A stretch of DNA of 26,915 nucleotides, taken from JBCCHY01 sp039028495. Its GTDB lineage: Bacteria; Patescibacteriota; Saccharimonadia; Saccharimonadales; VXPC01. The notes under the pieces are model-generated. The model was not told the origin of the DNA and searched no databases. It worked only from the letters and a program-made list of their open reading frames with translations. Made by a program: the position numbers and the translations under genes. How positions within the stretch are numbered: the first letter of the stretch is position 1; each line of letters starts with the position of its first letter. The DNA is taken from assembly GCA_039028495.1 (NCBI GenBank), contig JBCCHY010000010.1:1-26915 (forward strand), given 5' to 3'. Shown here one piece after another: positions 23,249 to 26,915 of the stretch.

Positions 23249-24250
23249 TTAGATAGATATTGATTGTGCTGCTTCAACTTCTAGCGCGTTAGAGATTGCA
23301 TAGTATAACGCCCAAGCGTACTGCACTCTCTCGTCCTCTGGATCGAGTGGCCTAATCCAAGCGCCCATCCTTCTCATCAACTCATCAAGACTAATATTGT
23401 TAGATGTGAGCCATTCGGCGATCTGTGGGCCATTATGATCTTTCTGTAGGTCTTCTAACATGAAGGTTATCTGGGTGATAATATCTTCTTTGTCAGCTCC
23501 TAGCTCTACGGGGCTATCCACCAATAAATGGGATTCAGTCCATGGTTGAGCAGGCTGAGGTAGGCCATCCGCCCGCACACCTGCTGCCTGATACAGTCCG
23601 TACGATGGCTGAGCGTCCTCATAGTAAGCTGCATTCGGGTGCCCTTTTGACTCTTTAATAATCATACCCGTTAATGCAACTGCACCCCTAATGCTTATGG
23701 GACGACCATCAATCTCTCTGGACAATAGTTCATTAATTATAAAAGCTGATCTCTCAGGAGACACTCCGTTTAACTCTGGGAGATTACTTAGATCTGGCAT
23801 TACATCTCCCACTTCAAATACCTCACGATCAGAAAATAGATCCGTAAATGTTGTTAAGACTGCGGGCTCAGCCACTGATTCATCAGTCTGTGCTTCCGTG
23901 TATATTGGTAGTTCTGGCTCGTTAGTTTCCCCTCCCCCCGATACATAGCTAGTGGTACCAACCACAACAGGTGTCGATACTTCTGGCTGGGTATAATCAT
24001 CAGATGGACCTGCTACTACAGGCTGTTCTTCAGGGGCAATTGCACTAGCCATCCTCGCCTCGCCAATCACACCAGCGCCGAACATAGCTATACCTGCTAC
24101 TGAGCTCAGTAATAATGTGCTGAGCGCTTCTCGAGCTTTACTTGAAAGATCTATGTCTGCAGGAACAAAAAACTCTGGGGCATGACTGCCAGGTCTAGAT
24201 GCGGGAATCATAGGATCAAATGGTGCAGTTGTTTTTTGGTTGGTTGTCAT
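23249..24250 (-). CDS. Membrane-anchored lysozyme/transglycosylase-like protein
   Basis: The 333-aa protein (from ATG 24250) has a cytoplasmic N-terminus of about 40 residues, one membrane segment near 43-63 (LSTLLLSSVAGIAMFGAGVI), an acidic Pro/Thr-rich stalk to about 135, and a C-terminal globular domain. In it, ALTGMIIKESKGHPNA (E200) followed by PSYGLYQ resembles the catalytic block of lysozyme-fold transglycosylases (helix with Glu, ESxGxPxA, then SxGLxQ). It may cleave peptidoglycan outside the membrane; this is inferred from motif order. The frame extends to a TTG at 24304, but that part contains the promoter and is rejected. It is divergent from the protease at 24338. Confidence 0.65.
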   Translation of the reverse strand: MTTNQKTTAPFDPMIPASRPGSHAPEFFVPADIDLSSKAREALSTLLLSSVAGIAMFGAGVIGEARMASAIAPEEQPVVAGPSDDYTQPEVSTPVVVGTTSYVSGGGETNEPELPIYTEAQTDESVAEPAVLTTFTDLFSDREVFEVGDVMPDLSNLPELNGVSPERSAFIINELLSREIDGRPISIRGAVALTGMIIKESKGHPNAAYYEDAQPSYGLYQAAGVRADGLPQPAQPWTESHLLVDSPVELGADKEDIITQITFMLEDLQKDHNGPQIAEWLTSNNISLDELMRRMGAWIRPLDPEDERVQYAWALYYAISNALEVEAAQSISI

Positions 24251-24275
24251 GTTTATTTTTGAATTAACAGATATA

Positions 24276-24304
24276 AAAATATCATACTTATGCTTATTTG
24301 TCAA
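24276..24304 (-). promoter_or_regulatory. Promoter of the lysozyme-like gene
   Basis: TTGACA (24299-24304), a 17-bp spacer and TATTTT (24276-24281) on the minus strand, giving a leader of about 20 nt before ATG 24250. Confidence 0.6.
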
Positions 24305-24322
24305 TGTTCTGTCTTAGCTTAT

Positions 24323-24331
24323 TGGTATACT
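24323..24331 (+). promoter_or_regulatory. Extended -10 box 6 nt before the start at 24338
   Basis: TGGTATACT is an extended -10, and only 6 nt separate it from the ATG, so the transcript would start at or next to the start codon. No Shine-Dalgarno sequence is present. Confidence 0.5.
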
Positions 24332-24337
24332 TAACCC

Positions 24338-24979
24338 ATGTCAGATGACTACCAGCCCCTGCCAATCCCCGAAAACCTAGCCAAACAGCTAGCTCCACTA
24401 ATAGATCAATGGATCCTAGAGGTTAAGCAGTTGCTACCCGACCTTTCAGAAGATCTAGAATATATGTGGGACAATAAACGGCTCATCCCAGACGTAGGGA
24501 CAGGAGGCTTCGCAGTAACTCCTACGCTAATCGCATTAGCCTATGACCCTGATTTTAAGAACAAGGAGCTCCAGCGAAAAGAGCTAGAAGGCGCTGTATA
24601 CCATGAGAGCTACCATACTATTCAAAGGTGGACCGGCTACGACGGAAAGCTCGTGGATCCTACCGCGCTGGACACCGCCATCATAGAAGGTGCGGCAACC
24701 GTGTTTGAGCGTGAGCGGACCGAATGTGAGCCGATATACGGCATGTACAAAGATGATGAAACTATGCATAAGTGGCTAGATGAAGTATTACAGCTCCCGC
24801 TTGATTACGACTACAGAAAATACAAATTCTATGACCAGGAAACAAGCAGACGATTTGTACTCTACAAACTCGGCTCATGGATCATAGACGGCGCGCTAGC
24901 AGCTAATCCCCATCTAGAGGTAGAAGACCTTGTACACATGAGCCCCGATCAAATACTCCAGCTAGCCCAACTTACGTGA
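24338..24979 (+). CDS. Predicted zinc-dependent protease (HExxH)
   Basis: The 213-aa protein has HESYH at 89-93 and a second conserved glutamate in AIIEGAATVFERE (E117), the layout of DUF2268-like predicted proteases, in which the EG(x)A helix supplies the third zinc ligand. There is no signal peptide or membrane segment, so it should be cytoplasmic. The substrate is unknown. It stands alone, divergent from the lysozyme-like gene across 87 bp, and appears to have a leaderless promoter. Confidence 0.75.
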   Translation: MSDDYQPLPIPENLAKQLAPLIDQWILEVKQLLPDLSEDLEYMWDNKRLIPDVGTGGFAVTPTLIALAYDPDFKNKELQRKELEGAVYHESYHTIQRWTGYDGKLVDPTALDTAIIEGAATVFERERTECEPIYGMYKDDETMHKWLDEVLQLPLDYDYRKYKFYDQETSRRFVLYKLGSWIIDGALAANPHLEVEDLVHMSPDQILQLAQLT

Positions 24980-25140
24980 GGGGTCGTGTTAACAGCACCA
25001 ACTTTACTCAGCATAAAGGCGCTCTGCTTGCGTCGGACTTATTCCAATGTAAGCAGGCTCCGCTCTGAAGGATGAGCAGCCGGAGTGATCCTTGATCACA
25101 CCGCGCGATGAGAAAGAAAATCATCCCTTCTCATAAAGCG
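24980..25140. other. Intergenic DNA without a recognised gene
   Basis: This stretch between the protease and the rRNA terminator shows small inverted repeats, the clearest being ATGAGAA/TTCTCAT near 25110-25135. I see no tRNA and no coding frame. Confidence 0.5.
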
Positions 25141-25142
25141 AA

Positions 25143-25164
25143 AAGCCACCCATTAGGGTGGCTT
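25143..25164 (-). terminator. rRNA operon terminator
   Basis: A perfect 9-bp stem (AAGCCACCC/GGGTGGCTT, 4-nt loop), followed on the minus strand by TTTTCGCTTTATG. It is 12 nt after the 5S 3' end. Confidence 0.8.
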
Positions 25165-25176
25165 AAAGCGCATAAT

Positions 25177-25289
25177 TTGGCATCGTGCTATTTTCCCACA
25201 GCTTGTGCTGCAGTATTGTAACCGCTGCTCGGCTTAACTTCTGTGTTCGGGATGGGAACAGGTGTGACCCGAGCGCCATGGACACCAAC
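25177..25289 (-). rRNA. rrf: 5S ribosomal RNA
   Basis: About 113 nt. The minus strand shows the conserved core CCCATCCCGAACACAGAAGTTAAGC and the terminal helix I (TTGGTGTC at the 5' end with GATGCCAA at the 3' end). The order 23S-5S-terminator is standard. Ends are estimated from helix I. Confidence 0.93.
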
Positions 25290-25479
25290 TTTTTATGTTA
25301 TGCAACTTAAAGACATGAAATAAACTTGTTGATGACCATGATTGGCCAAACAATTGATTGTGTGATTAACGATTGGTGAATAAAACACCAAAATCAAACC
25401 ATCTGCAACACCTCTACTCTAGAGAGTAGAATTTATGAACTCACACCTGGCTAGCCAGGATGCGATTTCATAAATCACA

Positions 25480-25480
<1 letters not shown>
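25290..25480 (-). other. 23S-5S spacer with processing hairpins
   Basis: The spacer has no tRNA. Two inverted repeats stand out: a 7-bp stem with a 2-nt centre (25414-25429) and a nested one, outer ATTTATGA/TCATAAAT (25431-25438 with 25468-25475) around a 14-bp palindrome CCTGGCTAGCCAGG (25446-25459). They look like RNase III processing stems close to the 23S 3' end. Confidence 0.6.

Positions 25481-26915
<1,435 letters not shown>

Noticed and set aside
24251..24304. N-terminal extension of the lysozyme-like protein from TTG 24304
   Set aside because: The stretch contains a TTGACA-17-TATTTT promoter; the ATG at 24250 is downstream of it.

Overview
The window reads as a chromosomal segment of a reduced-genome bacterium of the Candidate Phyla Radiation (Patescibacteria), most likely Saccharibacteria (TM7) or a close relative. 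The reasons are compact forms of universal proteins (adenylate kinase of 176 aa without a zinc LID, IF-2 of 584 aa, ribosomal protein S1 with four domains), a DUF5663-like protein and a KGG protein of kinds common in these genomes, many short or weak leaders, and a 23S rRNA carrying a large insertion. UGA is an ordinary stop (for example at the end of the ROK gene), which argues against Absconditabacteria/Gracilibacteria. The taxonomic call is an inference from content; no search was run.

Layout. 1-552: a possible 45-aa gene with a strong terminator (minus strand), then AT-rich DNA with hairpins. 553-3828: rplU and ileS (minus), with a structured ileS leader whose last element has the shape of a T-box tRNA-binding bulge. 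4161-4834: a thioredoxin-fold protein and a NUDIX hydrolase (minus). 5003-12978: a minus-strand run of cell-division, nucleotide and translation genes in the order of transcription rpsU, yqeY-like, adk, map, ftsA, ftsZ, nrdR, nrdJ, with an internal promoter carrying two NrdR boxes. 13147-13640: a coding-like frame without a start, and a winged-helix regulator. 13728-17171: priA, def, fmt (plus). 17168-21460: rpsA, infB, a proline-rich DUF5663-like protein and an endonuclease/phosphatase-fold protein (minus), whose last gene shares its stop tetranucleotide with fmt. 21630-22885: a ROK kinase and an HExxH peptidase with zinc ribbon (plus, overlapping by 4 bp). 22887-24250: a KGG stress protein and a membrane-anchored lysozyme-like protein (minus). 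24338-24979: a second HExxH protease (plus). 25141-26915: the end of an rRNA operon (minus): terminator, 5S, processing hairpins, and the 3' part of 23S, which continues past the window.

How the genes work together. Most of the window is core growth machinery: initiation (infB, fmt), N-terminal processing (def, map), ribosomal proteins S1, S21 and L21, isoleucine charging, replication restart (priA), dNTP supply (cobalamin-dependent nrdJ under NrdR) and the division ring (ftsA, ftsZ). The accessory part at 21.6-25 kb groups a sugar kinase, two small zinc peptidases, a stress protein and a cell-wall hydrolase candidate.

The points most worth a second look are the roughly 257-nt multi-hairpin insertion at the tip of helix 79 of 23S rRNA, the T-box-like ileS leader, the NrdR-box promoter, a missed small gene at the left edge, and several promoters placed so close to start codons that leaderless transcripts are likely.
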